The translations under genes and the position numbers were made by a program. A DNA stretch of 64,000 bases from Pantanalinema sp. GBBB05 (GTDB taxonomy: Bacteria; Cyanobacteriota; Cyanobacteriia; Leptolyngbyales; Leptolyngbyaceae), in the NCBI GenBank assembly GCA_016743235.1, contig VRZD01000010.1, forward strand, positions 124,001-188,000, read 5' to 3'. The notes under the pieces are model-generated. The model saw nothing but the letters and a program-made list of their open reading frames with translations. It searched no databases and was not told where the DNA came from. Shown here in pieces: positions 8,790 through 18,022 of the stretch; position 1 is the first letter of the stretch; every line of letters begins with the position of its first letter.

Positions 8790-9083
8790 GATCCAGCGAT
8801 AGGAAAACGATCAAAACCCCAGATTGTTCCAAACAAAGGGTCTTGTCTGCATTATGATTTACCTGATCTAGAAGTGGGAGAGTGGACACAAAAAGCAAAA
8901 TTTCGATCGGGCGATGGTTATTATATAGAGCTACTACGTTTAATTTTTTCAGCCTAAATCGAGAGCAGAAAGATATTGCCCCCAGTGCTGCCGACGGAAA
9001 CCCCAAGAGTTTGTTAGGGTTTCCGCAGAGTTGGTTGAAGTGTCCGCGTCAACGAGGAGAATGAGCCAGCAAAGGTTCTGGAA
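8790..9083. other. Intergenic region between mdh and guaA
   Basis: Roughly 290 bp between two minus-strand genes. Overlapping short ORFs on both strands lack coding character. No clear terminator for guaA is seen. Confidence 0.3.
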
Positions 9084-10694
9084 TTATTCCCACTCGATCG
9101 TTCCAGGCGGTTTCGAGGTAATGTCATACACTACCCGGTTGACTCCCCGGACTTCATTGACAATCCGGTTGGAAATCGTTTCCAGCAGATCGTAAGGCAC
9201 TCGTGCCCAATCGGCAGTCATACCATCTTCACTGGTAACTAAGCGCAACACGATCGGATAGGCATAGGTCCGCTGATCGCCCATCACTCCGACACTCCGA
9301 ATCGGTAGTAGCACCGCAAATGCCTGCCAGAAGTCATGATAGACTCCTTGCTGATTAATCTCTTGGCGCACGATCAGATCGGCATCTCGTAATATGTCCA
9401 ATCGATCTTCTGTAACTTCACCCAGGATCCGAATCGCTAAACCGGGACCAGGGAAGGGATGGCGTTGAACGATTTCTGCCGGTAAGCCGATCGATCTACC
9501 CACTTTACGCACTTCATCCTTAAATAATTTGCGCAGAGGTTCAACCAGTTTGAACCGGAGATCCTTAGGTAAACCGCCGACATTATGATGGCTCTTGATC
9601 TTAACGGCAACTCGTTCGCCAGTTTGCGGATCGACATTAGTATCGGCTGACTCAATCACATCTGGGTAAAGAGTGCCCTGAGCCAGGTAATCAAAGGGAC
9701 CTAGTCGCCGAGATTCTTCCTCAAAAACCCGGATGAATTCATGACCAATGCGTTTACGCTTTTCTTCGGGATCGGTTACTCCTTCGATCGCTTGAAGAAA
9801 GCGTTCACGCGCATTGACATATTCGACTGGGATATGAAACTGCTCCTGAAATAGTTTGACTAACCGTTCTGGCTCATACTTGCGCATAAAGCCTTGGTCA
9901 ATAAACATGCAAGTCAGTTGGTCGCCGATCGCTTGGTGCAGTAAAAACGCCAGGGTAGACGAATCTACACCACCGGATAGAGCCAGTAGTACCCGTTTAT
10001 CGCCGACTTTCGCCCGAATTTCTCGAATTGATTCTTCGACGAAGGCAGCCGTAGTCCAAGTTGGCTCACAGTCGCAGATGTGGTAAACAAAATTCCGAAT
10101 CAGGGCTAGTCCACCGATCGAATGCACCACTTCGGGATGGAACTGTACCCCATACAGCTTTTTGTCGTGATGGGCGATCGCGGCACAAGGAGTATTGGCG
10201 GTATGAGCTAGTAACTCGAAGCCTTCGGGTAATGTGGTGACGGAGTCACCATGACTCATCCACATCGTGGTGCCATCTTCCACATTGGTCAGCAGATCGG
10301 TTGGATCATCGATCAGCAGAGATGCTTTACCATATTCGCCGCGATCGGTACGTTCGACCTGACCACCCAATTGCTGCACCATTAATTGCATGCCATAGCA
10401 AACCCCTAGAACTGGAATTCCTAACTTCCAGATATTAGGGTCGCAGTGCGGTGCGCCTGGAGCGTATACCGAACTAGGTCCACCTGAGAGAATGATGCCC
10501 TTGGGATTTAATTGTTGTAATTGCTCAACCGATGTGCGGTACGACAATACCTCAGAATAAACCTGAGTTTCTCGGATGCGACGAGCAATCAGCTCCGAAT
10601 ATTGGGAGCCAAAATCAAGAATAACGATCATCTGACGGTTCAACCGGTCAAGTGATTCAGTGTGTGGTTGTGATTCAGTCTGTAGAGTCACCAC
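9084..10694 (-). CDS. guaA: GMP synthase (glutamine-hydrolysing)
   Basis: Converts XMP to GMP with ATP and glutamine-derived ammonia, the last step of GMP synthesis. The 536 residues comprise an N-terminal class I amidotransferase domain (nucleophile Cys99 in G-V-C-Y-G-M, His/Glu in F-H-P-E), an ATP pyrophosphatase domain with the P-loop L-S-G-G-V-D-S-S, and the C-terminal dimerisation domain ending T-I-E-W-E. It lies 198 bp downstream of cbiD on the same strand. An N-terminal extension of ~20 residues before the amidotransferase domain leaves the start slightly uncertain (Met1 or Met22). Confidence 0.97.
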   Translation of the reverse strand: MVTLQTESQPHTESLDRLNRQMIVILDFGSQYSELIARRIRETQVYSEVLSYRTSVEQLQQLNPKGIILSGGPSSVYAPGAPHCDPNIWKLGIPVLGVCYGMQLMVQQLGGQVERTDRGEYGKASLLIDDPTDLLTNVEDGTTMWMSHGDSVTTLPEGFELLAHTANTPCAAIAHHDKKLYGVQFHPEVVHSIGGLALIRNFVYHICDCEPTWTTAAFVEESIREIRAKVGDKRVLLALSGGVDSSTLAFLLHQAIGDQLTCMFIDQGFMRKYEPERLVKLFQEQFHIPVEYVNARERFLQAIEGVTDPEEKRKRIGHEFIRVFEEESRRLGPFDYLAQGTLYPDVIESADTNVDPQTGERVAVKIKSHHNVGGLPKDLRFKLVEPLRKLFKDEVRKVGRSIGLPAEIVQRHPFPGPGLAIRILGEVTEDRLDILRDADLIVRQEINQQGVYHDFWQAFAVLLPIRSVGVMGDQRTYAYPIVLRLVTSEDGMTADWARVPYDLLETISNRIVNEVRGVNRVVYDITSKPPGTIEWE

Positions 10695-10892
10695 TGTATC
10701 CGTGTAAGTTCAAAGCGTGGACTATGGTAATTGGAAAAATTACTTCTAAGGGGAGGTTTACAAAAATTAAGAGTCGATTATGAATCTATTCTAACTAGCC
10801 TAACAGCTAAATTTAGGGTGATTCGCCATTCTAGGAGATTTCGGGTAGAAAAGATACCACTGGCCTTGAGATGGTTTTGCCAATTCCCAGAG

Positions 10893-12011
10893 TCAACTTA
10901 CCTGTTGCAGTAGGGTGTCGCCAATGGCACTTTTAGCGACAATCTGGCGGCGCCGATCGAATAATACGGCTCCTACTGTGACCAAGCAACCACTCTGCGC
11001 CCGGATGTAATCATGGGAACGTTGATCAATGGCAGCGGCGATCGTGCCATAAACCTGATCGACCCAAGGGTGAGTGGTTGCTGTCTCTAATTGCCTGAGA
11101 TACTTCAAAGCATCTTCCGTAGTTGAACTGGCAAAGATCGCTTGTAAATCTGCTGTGGGTAAACCTGCGATCGCGCAATGACTGGTGAGAATTTCTAAGC
11201 GAGCATCGGCTACATGGTGATGGGTATGAAAAATGTTGCCTGCTAGTTTAATCAGTTTACCGTGATAGCCAAACAATAGAATCGATCGCACTCCTTGAAT
11301 GCCCGCTTCCACCAACAACGGTCCAATCCAGTTAGCGGTTTTAACTAGGCGAGCAGCATCAATTCCTAATTGACAACCTAGATCTAGCCCATTCTCTCCT
11401 ACACAAAACACCAGGCAATCAAATTTGGCGGCTTTTTGTTGCAGTTCTTGACGGTAAAGTTCTAACTGACCAGGGGCGCTGAGCGGTTGAGAAATTCCTG
11501 TGGAGCCAAGTAACGATAAACCTTCAACCACTCCGAAGGCTGCATTCGAGGTACGTTGGGCTAACTGGCGACCTTCCGGCAGAATGATTGTCACCTGTAG
11601 CGTTTCCCCGGGATAGAGCGATCGTCCCAAGTTTTCTAATAACAAGCGTTTGGCATATGCATAAATGGCTGCCTGACCGGCGTTGCCCCACCGCCCAATC
11701 CCTTCACCGCCATCAATCTGAATTGGGCTTGCCTGATCGGTGCTGCCCCAAGCGACTACTGCCCAAATTGGCGTATGGCGCGTAATGTCCAAGTTATCAC
11801 CTGGATCACTGCGGGTAATTGCCAGGGCAACACCTGGTTTCAGCCCAGCCACCTGCTCGATCGGGATATCAACCGTTAGCGGCGGATCCAATAGATCGAT
11901 CGCTACATGTTCAATGGGTTCTGGTTGGCGCAGATAGCGTAGACCTGCGATCGCAGCGGCGCAGGCAAAAACGGGGAGTGTGTACCCCGGTCGAGGTTGA
12001 GCGAAGTCCAT
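10893..12011 (-). CDS. cbiD: Cobalt-precorrin-5B (C1)-methyltransferase CbiD
   Basis: Methylates C1 of the corrin ring in the anaerobic cobalamin route used by cyanobacteria. The 372 residues start MDFAQPRPGYTLPVFACAAAIAG and carry the Gly-rich G-G-E-G-I-G and the N-A-A-F-G-V-V-E-G-L-S-L-L-G-S-T-G-I segments diagnostic of CbiD. It lies upstream of guaA on the same strand. The region upstream of its start holds an array of 22-bp repeats (12068-12177). No cobalamin riboswitch was recognised in that region. Confidence 0.93.
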   Translation of the reverse strand: MDFAQPRPGYTLPVFACAAAIAGLRYLRQPEPIEHVAIDLLDPPLTVDIPIEQVAGLKPGVALAITRSDPGDNLDITRHTPIWAVVAWGSTDQASPIQIDGGEGIGRWGNAGQAAIYAYAKRLLLENLGRSLYPGETLQVTIILPEGRQLAQRTSNAAFGVVEGLSLLGSTGISQPLSAPGQLELYRQELQQKAAKFDCLVFCVGENGLDLGCQLGIDAARLVKTANWIGPLLVEAGIQGVRSILLFGYHGKLIKLAGNIFHTHHHVADARLEILTSHCAIAGLPTADLQAIFASSTTEDALKYLRQLETATTHPWVDQVYGTIAAAIDQRSHDYIRAQSGCLVTVGAVLFDRRRQIVAKSAIGDTLLQQVS

Positions 12012-12067
12012 ATCAGCAAAATTTTAGGCAGGAACGTAGAGATGTATTACAGATTCTGTGCCATTGG

Positions 12068-12177
12068 CAGTGATTAGAATCACATGGGAAACTGATCTAA
12101 AACACATGCATAACTGATGAGGCTCACACTGATAACTGATTTAGGACACCGTAGTTATCGATCGAAAGCACAGAAAA
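12068..12177. repeat. Array of 22-bp direct repeats (AACTGAT-N6-CAC)
   Basis: AACTGAT occurs at 12090, 12112 and 12134, exactly 22 bp apart, each followed six bases later by CAC. Degenerate units in the same register start at 12068 (CAGTGAT, CAC) and 12156 (TATCGAT, CAC). The spacing of two helical turns would place all copies on one DNA face. The array lies between the divergent cbiD and STAS genes. Confidence 0.7.
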
Positions 12178-12311
12178 CTTGTGATGCTCCGCAGAACGAT
12201 TTGCCGAATCTTACTCCAAGCTAGAAATAGTCGGGGAGTTTGTCGTCTTGCATCTCGCTTCAGCAAAATATTGTGTTTAATGCCCTACCCGGCTTGGTTC
12301 GGAGGTTTGTT

Positions 12312-12725
12312 ATGAATATTGCAATTGAATCCATTGCTACTGTTCCTCATTTTTGGGACACGCCTTTAGAGATAAAACCCCATACCATTGTGCTCCAACC
12401 AGACGGTAATCTCGATCCGATTAGCAGTGCTGAGTTTCGAGTGCAACTAGAAGCGGCGATCGAACAAGTGACGGATGCCGTAATTGTTGATTTCCTCTGG
12501 GTAAAATCAACTGATCCACAAGGTATCGCTGCCTTAGTGGCTGGTATTCAGCGGGCAGCCACGTTGGGCAAAGCGATCTCCTTTCAATCTATGGATGCTC
12601 AGACTAGAGCTGCGATCGAGCAGGAGTGGAATCGCCAACGCCAATTAAGTTTTGGTCCCTGGCAAGATCGGTTCAAGGATGATTTGGAACAATTTTTAGA
12701 TACGGTGGCACCGTTCACCCGATAA
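12312..12725 (+). CDS. STAS-domain (anti-sigma factor antagonist-like) protein
   Basis: The start at ATG 12312 is chosen for its GGAGG ribosome-binding site 6 nt upstream; the longer frame from 12240 lacks one. The 137-residue protein has the STAS pattern: a beta strand T-I-V-L-Q-P-D-G-N-L-D, then a phosphoacceptor-region loop V-K-S-T-D-P-Q-G-I-A-A-L and a helix. Such domains bind anti-sigma factors or other regulators; the conserved D-S of SpoIIAA is replaced by S-T-D here. It ends 3 bp before the end of the convergent pentapeptide-repeat gene. Confidence 0.75.
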   Translation: MNIAIESIATVPHFWDTPLEIKPHTIVLQPDGNLDPISSAEFRVQLEAAIEQVTDAVIVDFLWVKSTDPQGIAALVAGIQRAATLGKAISFQSMDAQTRAAIEQEWNRQRQLSFGPWQDRFKDDLEQFLDTVAPFTR

Positions 12726-12728
12726 GCC

Positions 12729-13559
12729 TTAATCATCTAGACGAAGGGCACCCTCAAAATCGGTGTTGTTGAGCTGGGCAGCTTCGAAGCGGGCATGGGT
12801 AAGATTAGCGTGACAGAATCGGGTGCCAGGAACTTGGCGAATATGTCGATAGGTTAGGATGAGCGAATTTAAAGTCAGCCATAAATAGATCAACGCTAGG
12901 ACCGCCATTAGTCCGCCTAAGCCGATCTGTCGAATATGTAACCAGGTTAGACCATTGGTGTAAACAAAAAAGGCAAAGCCATAGGCAGTGATTGTACCAG
13001 CGGCATCGACAATCACGGTCAGGGTTGCTGTTTGATGACGTACTAGCATGATTGCCATCAAGCCACCTAAGCCAATCGCCCCCACGATCGCCATCGGAGC
13101 ATTTTTTCCAGCTAAACTACCGCCATAATAAAATCCGACTAAGGCAGCAGAGCTGGAGCCAGCCAACCAGCCAGCTATTTTACTAGCTAGCGATAGGGGT
13201 TTGAGGACATTTCTCAGCCCAGACATGCCACCCGCAACGCCTAGACATATGTAGAGCGCCATGATAAATCCCCAGGTAGAGCCACCTGGAATCTGCCCCA
13301 ATGCACCAAAAATTAATTGGCTCACCGCATCAGTCATGATTCCTGCCACGAGTGCGACAATCACCACTAACCGCACAATTTGCTGACGGGATTGTCCGGC
13401 TTTGGCGTTGGTAAAGTTGGCTCCGACGAGTTGCGCTTGACTAAAATCGCAGCCCCGAATGTCAGCCCCTTGAAAATTCGCTCCGCTTAAGAATTGCCGC
13501 CGAAAGGAACGATTACGGAGATCTTGGTTGACAAAATTGAGCGATCGCAGATTTGGCAT
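12729..13559 (-). CDS. Pentapeptide-repeat membrane protein
   Basis: The start is placed at Met 13559 (276 residues); the frame extends to 13664 but the extra 35 residues look non-native and overlap the divergent gene. Pentapeptide repeats of A-(N/D)-(L/F)-x-x type occur in residues ~10-55 and again near the C-terminus (H-A-N-L-T-H-A-R-F-E). Between them are about six hydrophobic segments, many Gly/Ala-rich (~70-230). The sandwich of soluble repeat ends around a membrane core suggests a cyanobacterial membrane protein; function unknown. Convergent with the STAS gene. Confidence 0.75.
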   Translation of the reverse strand: MPNLRSLNFVNQDLRNRSFRRQFLSGANFQGADIRGCDFSQAQLVGANFTNAKAGQSRQQIVRLVVIVALVAGIMTDAVSQLIFGALGQIPGGSTWGFIMALYICLGVAGGMSGLRNVLKPLSLASKIAGWLAGSSSAALVGFYYGGSLAGKNAPMAIVGAIGLGGLMAIMLVRHQTATLTVIVDAAGTITAYGFAFFVYTNGLTWLHIRQIGLGGLMAVLALIYLWLTLNSLILTYRHIRQVPGTRFCHANLTHARFEAAQLNNTDFEGALRLDD

Positions 13560-13640
13560 ATTGGTGCAAGTCAAAATGAGTTGGCAGTTGAGGGAGAAAC
13601 CGGGCAGATTAGAGAAGATTGGCTCACAGGACTTGAGGTT

Positions 13641-14537
13641 GTGATAGGTCGTTTTTGGCTGCACCAGTTTGGGGTTACCCTAGGGATGGGTTTATTAGCC
13701 ATCCCCTTAATGCTTTATGGCAAATTGTCATTGCAACGTCCACCCCAAACGTTGCATGAACGCCCTTTATTTCAAGGGGTTCACTATCGGCGGGAATTTC
13801 GCTCTATGCCCCGCCCAATGATGATTCATATCTTGAGGGTAGACCTGACCGCACCAGGGATTAAATTGTTGGTGACACCGGAACAGCCGGATGGCAATGG
13901 CACCACGATCGCTCGCACGACATCAGAATTTTTGCAAGAGTTTAAGCTGCAAGTGGCTGTGAACGCCAGTTATTTCACACCTTTTAGTGAAGACACTCCC
14001 TGGAACTACTATCCCCGTTCTGGCGATCGGGTGACACCGATTGGGCGCACGATTGCCAATGGGGTGTCTTACTCGACGCTCAATCTCAACTGGGTAGCAC
14101 TCTGCATTTCTAATCAGCAACAGGCTTCTATTCAGCCCAGTGGTCAATGTCCCGCCCGAACCACGCAGGCTGTTTCTGGCAATGCTCTCTTGATTCATGG
14201 TGGTAAACCGGTTGCCGCAGATCCTCACAGCACCGATGACCAACGCCCTTATGCCCGCATTAGTGCCGCTGTTGATCGCACTGGTACAACGCTGTGGTTA
14301 GTCGCGATCGATGGTAAGCAAGCCTTTTATAGTGAAGGGGCAACATTAGCAGAACTGACAGCAATTTTGCAGGAACTACCTGTAGATGCAGCGGTCAATT
14401 TAGATGGGGGTGGCTCCACCACATTAGTGACCACTACTCCCACGGGAACAGCAGTATTAAATGCACCGATTCACGCCAAAATTCCCATGTGGGAGCGTCC
14501 AGTTGCCACTCATTTAGGCATTTACGCATTGCCCTAG
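13641..14537 (+). CDS. Phosphodiester glycosidase (NAGPA/DUF2233) family protein, membrane-anchored
   Basis: The start is uncertain: GTG 13641 gives 298 residues with an N-terminal membrane anchor (F-G-V-T-L-G-M-G-L-L-A-I-P-L-M-L); an ATG inside that helix is the alternative. The exported domain has V-N-A-S-Y-F, the A-V-N-L-D-G-G-G-S-T-T motif and the final H-L-G-I-Y, characteristic of the NAGPA/DUF2233 fold that hydrolyses sugar phosphodiesters. In cyanobacteria a role on periplasmic or wall glycans is likely but inferred. It is divergent from the pentapeptide gene and followed by a strong hairpin. Confidence 0.8.
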   Translation: MIGRFWLHQFGVTLGMGLLAIPLMLYGKLSLQRPPQTLHERPLFQGVHYRREFRSMPRPMMIHILRVDLTAPGIKLLVTPEQPDGNGTTIARTTSEFLQEFKLQVAVNASYFTPFSEDTPWNYYPRSGDRVTPIGRTIANGVSYSTLNLNWVALCISNQQQASIQPSGQCPARTTQAVSGNALLIHGGKPVAADPHSTDDQRPYARISAAVDRTGTTLWLVAIDGKQAFYSEGATLAELTAILQELPVDAAVNLDGGGSTTLVTTTPTGTAVLNAPIHAKIPMWERPVATHLGIYALP

Positions 14538-14547
14538 GTTAACTGCA

Positions 14548-14591
14548 AATCGCGATCGACACCTATCTCTGAGTAAGTGTCGATCGCGATT
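14548..14591. terminator. Perfect 15-bp hairpin after the glycosidase gene
   Basis: Arms AATCGCGATCGACAC (14548-14562) and GTGTCGATCGCGATT (14577-14591) pair perfectly around a 14-nt loop. No T-run follows, so it is a terminator candidate or an RNA-stabilising structure. Confidence 0.55.
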
Positions 14592-14699
14592 AGGCAGACT
14601 TTTGATCAAGTTAGTGCTGACTTGCCACGCTTTGGGTGGAATGTCTGTAGTGCTTTGTTCCTAGACCTTCTGGCAATGGCATTAATGGTCACAAACCGA

Positions 14700-15096
14700 T
14701 TAGCGAGCTGTTGCCACTTGGGCTTTCACCGTTTGCCAAACCGACAATACTCCCTCAAGCCAACCTTGAACGAACTGAATGCCGCTATCAGGGCTAACCG
14801 CTAGCAACTGGTTAAAGTCAGGCTCATGGATACGAGCGGCTTGGGGATAGTCTCGGCGATCTAAAAATGCCCATAGGTACTCCATCGCATCTTCATCTAA
14901 AGCAGTGGCTAGGGATTTGTACCCGCTCAAAATGTTGAAAGTCTTTATAGGACAGCTTGGAAGTGGAACGGATTCCCAATTCAAATCCTTGCTGGTGGAT
15001 TTTGTTCAGTAAAACTTTCTGTTCGATCTGCAACTGGTTGATAAATTCTGCTGGTTGAGCCGCTTGGACTTTTGGTTGTTCCTGAGTAAACACCAT
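14700..15096 (-). pseudogene. Small conserved-looking gene split by a +1 frameshift
   Basis: Two overlapping minus-strand frames read as one protein. The first (15096-14893) starts MVFTQEQPKVQAAQ and ends in H-F-E-R-V-Q then a short nonsense tail. The second (14984-14700) has an implausible start but then reads A-L-D-E-D-A-M-E-Y-L-W-A-F-L-D-R-R and G-W-L-E-G-V-L-S-V-W. The joining region is about 14905-14925; moving one base forward gives a single ~130-residue acidic helical protein. No function recognised. It may be a pseudogene, a sequencing error or an unrecognised recoding site. Confidence 0.6.
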
Positions 15097-15520
15097 AGCT
15101 AATGCCTCCTGGCAAATTGCGGAACTATTGAGTTGATAGTTTGGAGGTAGGAGCCACTTACATAACGGCGGTTGATCTAGCGATCGTGGCTCTTTGGCTC
15201 ACACCCTTGCTTTAAGTTTCTGTCTACTTTTATACAATACCCGAATTAATTGCATAACAAACACAATTACATAATTTGTTGCATAACAAACAGTTTTTTT
15301 AGGTGATGTTATGAAATAAAAACGATGAGCTGATTTGCAACTATAGGAGGCAAGCCACTTAAAAAGCCTTGCAAGGACGTATAGAGATGGCTAAATTTTA
15401 GTTTCAGCACTTATCTCACCGGCATAAGCAGGGAGCTTGGTTATGCAATCTAAAAGCTTAAAATTTTTGATTACATAACGACTATCGTCAAGCTTGACCT
15501 TTAGGAAAGCAGCATCGCTG
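15097..15520. other. AT-rich intergenic region with a 14-bp direct repeat
   Basis: TTGCATAACAAACA occurs at 15250-15263 and 15279-15292, 29 bp apart, with ACATAA words nearby. The stretch is clearly more AT-rich than its surroundings. It lies upstream of the frameshifted small gene (minus strand) and downstream of the GT39 gene. No ORF supported. Confidence 0.5.
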
Positions 15521-17155
15521 TTATCGAGTAGTGGGTTGATGGGTGACTAATATCCAACCATCGATTTCACCCATCTTATGCACCGAGTCTAGAGCTAACT
15601 GGTTGAGTGTTTCTGCATCGACCAGCAAATAAGGTTGAGGAGTTTGCTGCCAGTATTGAGCGATCGCAGCAGCTGTATGCAGCGGCGGTCGATGATCGCG
15701 GTAAACCTCATTTGCTGGAATCACCTGACGATCACTATAAAAATTGAGGGAAGGGCGATAGTTAGGATAGGAGGTAATCACTGTGGCTCCGGTGGGAGTG
15801 CCTTGCTGTACCAAAGCCGCTACTGGCTTCACGGAGTAGGCTTCATTCAGCTCCCAGATCCAGTAACGGGAAGCCATCAGAAACATGAGGCTAATATACA
15901 TCCCCCAAAGTAAGACTGGGATAAACTGCGAGTCTCGCCATTTGACTAAAATGGCAGCTGTGGTCATTGCCATTGCCACGGTAATTAAAATCAGGGCTAA
16001 GTCAGGTTTCGGCGTAGGAGCGAAAAAATTAAAGTACAGACAACCGCTCCAGGCTACGATCGCCAGTAAACCCAACAGAATGACCCACGCGATCGGGTAA
16101 GGACGACGCACCGGACGGAAAAAGCCAGTCAAATCTGCTAAATTCCAAGCTTCGGATAACAGATTGCCAGCGACTAATGCTAGTGCTGGGTAAAGTGGCA
16201 GGACATACCAGGGCAATTTAGTGCTCATCAGAGAAATCACGACCAAATAGCCAATCGTCCAGACTAAAAGTAATTTTGCCCAACCTAAATTTCGGTGTTC
16301 CCAAGCCCGACGAAATCCCTGCGGGAGAAAAATCAGCCAGGGCAAACTGTACTTCACGACTTCCAGCAGGTAATACCAGGGTGCCCCGCCATTATTTTCA
16401 ATTGGAGTCCAGATCCGACTCAGCGATTGACTAATTAAATTAGTAGTTAGAAATTTCTCGCCATAGTGTAGCCATTGTGCCCAATACCAAGCCGCAACGG
16501 GAATCCCGCCTAAAACAATTCCTGTCCATAGATAAGCTGAGGTTAATAAGCGAGGCGTATCCCAAAGGATAAAGACAAGCGCGATCGTGCCTAGCAAGAT
16601 CCCGACTATTCCTTTGGTTAAACATACCAATCCTAAACCAATGCCCACACCTAAGCCCCAGCGCAGATCACGACGGGCTCGGAGAAGACAGAACAGCATA
16701 ATTAGAAAGAAGCAGCTCAATGCACCATCGAGCATGGCTAACCGCCCGTGCCGGACGACAGGCAATAGCGTCAAGTAGATCAGGGCAGCCAGTAGGGCTG
16801 GCGTTCGCCGCAGAAATAATTCTTTGCCAATCCCATACAGTAATGGTACTGAGAGGGCTGATAACACTGCCCCTGGTAGGCGGGTCGTCCATTCATTGAC
16901 CCCTCCCAGCTGATAAGCAAAGGCAATTAGCCAATACATTAACGGTGGTTTGTTGAGATACGGCTCACCCCCGATCGTGGGATATAGCCAGGTCAACGAA
17001 CCATCGGGCGCTCGCCAAATATCCCGCGCCACCTGTGCCACAATGCCTTCATCCCAATCACGCAGGGGTAGCGCTCCTAGGTTGATAGTAAATAGCAATC
17101 CGGCGGCTAGAATTAGCCCCAATGTCCAAAGTCGATCAATCTGCTGATGTTTCAA
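15521..17155 (-). CDS. ArnT-like glycosyltransferase family 39 membrane protein
   Basis: Polytopic inner-membrane glycosyltransferase using a polyprenyl-phosphate sugar donor; the acceptor is unknown. The 544 residues have about 11-12 hydrophobic segments. The first periplasmic loop carries L-R-D-W-D-E-G (catalytic Asp/Glu pair of GT-C enzymes), followed by the N-K-P-P-L-M-Y-W-L motif typical of ArnT/PMT-like proteins. The C-terminal ~100 residues form a soluble domain. No neighbouring operon partner hints at the substrate. Confidence 0.88.
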   Translation of the reverse strand: MKHQQIDRLWTLGLILAAGLLFTINLGALPLRDWDEGIVAQVARDIWRAPDGSLTWLYPTIGGEPYLNKPPLMYWLIAFAYQLGGVNEWTTRLPGAVLSALSVPLLYGIGKELFLRRTPALLAALIYLTLLPVVRHGRLAMLDGALSCFFLIMLFCLLRARRDLRWGLGVGIGLGLVCLTKGIVGILLGTIALVFILWDTPRLLTSAYLWTGIVLGGIPVAAWYWAQWLHYGEKFLTTNLISQSLSRIWTPIENNGGAPWYYLLEVVKYSLPWLIFLPQGFRRAWEHRNLGWAKLLLVWTIGYLVVISLMSTKLPWYVLPLYPALALVAGNLLSEAWNLADLTGFFRPVRRPYPIAWVILLGLLAIVAWSGCLYFNFFAPTPKPDLALILITVAMAMTTAAILVKWRDSQFIPVLLWGMYISLMFLMASRYWIWELNEAYSVKPVAALVQQGTPTGATVITSYPNYRPSLNFYSDRQVIPANEVYRDHRPPLHTAAAIAQYWQQTPQPYLLVDAETLNQLALDSVHKMGEIDGWILVTHQPTTR

Positions 17156-17381
17156 CTGACTTACTCCTCAAGGGGTGAAGATGCAGGAACCAAAATGCAA
17201 CAATTCAGTTTCCTGAAGTAATTGAATGCTTCACACCTTCATCGTCATCATTCTTGTTTGACCAGAGATTTATAAAGTCCTACTTTCTGAGGGCAAAAGG
17301 CTCAGCTGTGCTTAAGCAAACAACTTAAATTACTTTGTCTCGGTCTGTTCTGGCAAATTGCGATCGGCACTCCTTCCTTCT

Positions 17382-17897
17382 TTATCCATCCTCATCGTGG
17401 TAATTCTGGGCAAACTGTCCAACTCGTCTCACCACAGTTAAGGTCAGCAGAGTAATCACAGTGCCCACCAAACTCAACTGCCAGACCCCACACGCCGCCG
17501 TCGTCCCCAAAGCCGCCGTCACCCAAATAGCGGCAGCTGACGTTAGCCCTTTAACTTTGGCTTTACCGGTAGCGGGCAGGGATTGATGCACAATTTCCCC
17601 TGCCCCTAAGAAACCCACACCGGTTGCCACCCCCTGAATAGTTCGACTCAAGGCATCGGCAGACGGTTCCGGGTAGACGGCTAAAGGCATCAAAATAAAT
17701 AAGGCAGAGCCTAAACTCACCAGCATATGGGTGCGTAGTCCGGCCGCTTTACCGGTTCTTTCACGATTCCAACCGATCGCTGCTCCAATTAAGGTGGCTA
17801 ACGCTAACCGCAGTGACCAATCCAGCCATAGAGGCAAGCTACTCGAAGACAGACTAATGGGTGCAGTCACAAACTCAGTTACTCTCGATCGCAGCAA
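17382..17897 (-). CDS. MgtC/SapB family membrane protein
   Basis: The 171-residue inner-membrane protein contains the MgtC core: L-A-T-L-I-G-A-A-I-G-W-N-R-E-R, then A-G-L-R-T-H-M-L-V-S-L-G-S-A-L-F, with four to five hydrophobic helices. MgtC-type proteins are linked to Mg2+ limitation and F-ATPase modulation in other bacteria; the role in cyanobacteria is unknown. It has only the membrane part; the C-terminal ACT-like domain of longer MgtC proteins is absent. Confidence 0.88.
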   Translation of the reverse strand: MLRSRVTEFVTAPISLSSSSLPLWLDWSLRLALATLIGAAIGWNRERTGKAAGLRTHMLVSLGSALFILMPLAVYPEPSADALSRTIQGVATGVGFLGAGEIVHQSLPATGKAKVKGLTSAAAIWVTAALGTTAACGVWQLSLVGTVITLLTLTVVRRVGQFAQNYHDEDG

Positions 17898-18022
17898 GGA
17901 AGACTTGCATTATCAGCTAAGGGGATGCAGGAAACAAGGGAAGTTTCGGTCAAACAGCCAGGCAAGCACCTACGGTTTGCTGATCTAATTCAGGATTGAA
18001 GCCCTCTGAATTGGTGGTCTCT

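Noticed and set aside
8755..9006. Minus-strand 83-aa frame between mdh and guaA
   Set aside because: It overlaps the mdh start in another frame and lacks coding character.
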